NCBI GenBank assembly: GCA_963578625.1
Contig: CAUZEO010000276.1
Span: 1-7,164 of the forward strand
DNA length: 7,164 bases
Reading direction: 5' to 3'
DNA from: CAUZEO01 sp963578625
Lineage (GTDB): Bacteria; Verrucomicrobiota; Kiritimatiellia; SLOV01
Below are positions 6,210 through 7,164 of this stretch, piece by piece (position 1 is the stretch's first letter; each line of letters starts with the position of its first letter). The notes under the pieces were generated by a model, which saw only the letters and a list, made by a program, of their open reading frames with translations, did no database searches and was not told the origin of the DNA. A program made the translations under genes and the position numbers.

Positions 6210-7091
6210 ATGCATTCCAATCTGCTGACTACCGTTCCATCCCCCGAATCGATTTTGATCGCCGGATGCGGGTACGTCGGAAGCGCGCTGGGAGCCTCAT
6301 TGGCAGAGGAAGGGACCGAAGTGTGGGGGATTCGCCGTGATATAGGCGCATTGCCCCCGGGAGTTCGCGGCGTCGAATGCGATTTGCTGGATCGCAGGGC
6401 AATCGAACAGCTGCCGCGCGCATACGACTCGCTGGTTTTCTGCCTGTCGGCCGGGGGGCGCGGGACCCTTTCCGTGTATCGCTCCGTGTACGTGGGGGCA
6501 TTTCGGCGACTGCTCGATCACTGCGCTTTCCGGCGGGTTGTCTTCGTCTCAAGCACGGGGGTATTTGGTCAACGGAGCGGCGATTGGGTTGACGAGACAT
6601 CTGAGACGAAGCCCCTACTCGATTCAGGTAGGGCAATGCTGGAAGCCGAGACGTTGGCGAGAAGCGGCGAAGGAGAACGAATTGTGGTTCGGTTTTCCGG
6701 CATTTATGGGCCCGGCCGAACGAGGTTGGTGCGTATGGTTGAAGAGCGGCGAGCTGTCTGCGTGCGGGATCAACCGCGTTTTCTTAATCAGATTCACCGC
6801 GATGATTGCGTCGGGGTGCTCCGGCATCTGCTCAATATTCCTCGTCCCGAGAGTCTGTATTTGGCGTCTGACTCCGAGCCCGCGACGCGTGCCGCCGTCT
6901 GTTCGTGGATCGCAAAACGCTCTGGTCAGGAGCCGCCGGAGACGATTGAAGCGGATGATCCCCGGATCAAAGAGGATTTGCGTGGAAACAAGCGCTGCAG
7001 GAATGATCGTCTGCTCGAAAGCGGATACCGGTTTCTCTTTCCCTCGTTCCGAGAGGGGTATGCCGGCCTGGTGCCTGTCAGGGAGCCATGA
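6210..7091 (+). CDS. SDR-family NAD(P)-binding protein, YeeZ-like
   Basis: Extended short-chain dehydrogenase/reductase superfamily protein, 293 aa, cytoplasmic, with no signal peptide. The Rossmann dinucleotide-binding motif is near the N-terminus (ILIAGCGYVGSALG, 15-28; GxGxxG glycines 19, 21, 24). CDLLD (57-61) follows the second beta-alpha unit, VVFVSSTGVFG (110-120) is the SDR substrate-site strand, and VVRFSGIYGPGR (159-170) is the conserved region after the cofactor site. The YxxxK catalytic pair of classical SDRs is not visible at its usual place after SST: the residues there are WVDETSETKPLLDSGRAMLE. This is shared by the atypical YeeZ-type subgroup, so it may act as a reductase or epimerase on an unknown substrate, or only bind NAD(P). 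The start at ATG 6210 has no good Shine-Dalgarno, but no better start precedes the Rossmann motif. It is divergent from the protease gene and overlaps the following gene on the other strand by 14 nt. The substrate is unknown. Confidence 0.88.
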   Translation: MHSNLLTTVPSPESILIAGCGYVGSALGASLAEEGTEVWGIRRDIGALPPGVRGVECDLLDRRAIEQLPRAYDSLVFCLSAGGRGTLSVYRSVYVGAFRRLLDHCAFRRVVFVSSTGVFGQRSGDWVDETSETKPLLDSGRAMLEAETLARSGEGERIVVRFSGIYGPGRTRLVRMVEERRAVCVRDQPRFLNQIHRDDCVGVLRHLLNIPRPESLYLASDSEPATRAAVCSWIAKRSGQEPPETIEADDPRIKEDLRGNKRCRNDRLLESGYRFLFPSFREGYAGLVPVREP

Positions 7092-7164
7092 CGCTCTCGA
7101 TGACCTCGGCGAGAACTTTCATTGTCGCAGGTTTCTGCAGGTAGGCGTGGATCCCGATCCCCTT
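7078..7164 (-). CDS. C-terminal end of a receiver (response-regulator) domain, partial
   Basis: Only the last 28 codons are in the window; the gene enters from the right edge and stops at TGA 7080-7078. The translated end is KGIGIHAYLQKPATMKVLAE followed by VIESVMAP. This is the alpha4/beta5/alpha5 part of a receiver (CheY-like) domain: G-x-x-A-Y/F-L-x-K-P with the conserved lysine and proline (here K11, P12), then a final amphipathic helix. No output domain follows the receiver, so it is either a single-domain response regulator or the C-terminal receiver of a hybrid sensor kinase. The phosphorylated aspartate lies outside the window. The gene converges on and overlaps the SDR gene by 14 nt. 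Confidence 0.8.
   Translation of the reverse strand, partial: KGIGIHAYLQKPATMKVLAEVIESVMAP

Overview
The window looks like chromosomal DNA of a Gram-negative bacterium of moderately high GC, most likely Pseudomonadota (gamma- or deltaproteobacterial type) or a nearby diderm phylum. The basis is a RhlB/RhlE-type DEAD-box helicase, a lipoprotein-type M48 protease with TPRs, a YeeZ-like short-chain dehydrogenase and an ECF sigma/anti-sigma pair. The species cannot be named from sequence alone.

Layout, left to right. (1) Positions 3-1379, plus strand: a compact three-gene operon with overlapping ends. It holds an ECF sigma factor (5' end outside the window), a single-pass membrane anti-sigma factor without the usual zinc motif, and a small secreted beta-rich protein; a likely terminator follows at 1378-1419. 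(2) Positions 1517-1909, plus strand: a small secreted glycine-rich protein with two Y/W/P-rich repeats, preceded by a very strong Shine-Dalgarno sequence. (3) Positions 1910-2643: about 730 bases with no intact gene, containing a perfect 14-bp stem hairpin, a possible decayed coding fragment on the minus strand, and a long 37-bp-arm imperfect palindrome that looks like a small mobile or palindromic repeat. (4) Positions 2644-4350, minus strand: a complete DEAD-box RNA helicase with TTG start and long charged tails. (5) Positions 4506-6098, minus strand: a complete M48 metalloprotease lipoprotein with TPRs and an extra C-terminal beta domain. (6) Positions 6210-7091, plus strand: an SDR-family NAD(P)-binding protein, divergent from the protease. 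(7) Positions 7078-7164, minus strand: the last 28 codons of a receiver (response-regulator) domain, overlapping the end of the SDR gene.

Functionally, the first operon reads as an envelope-signal unit: the membrane anti-sigma holds the sigma factor and the third gene supplies an exported product. The M48-TPR lipoprotein is a plausible envelope quality-control protease, so an envelope-stress theme is possible, but nothing in the sequence links the protease to this sigma factor. The helicase and SDR look like ordinary housekeeping neighbours. I see no defence system, CRISPR array, tRNA, rRNA or intact insertion sequence. The least explained parts are the two small secreted proteins and the repeat-bearing gap 1910-2643.
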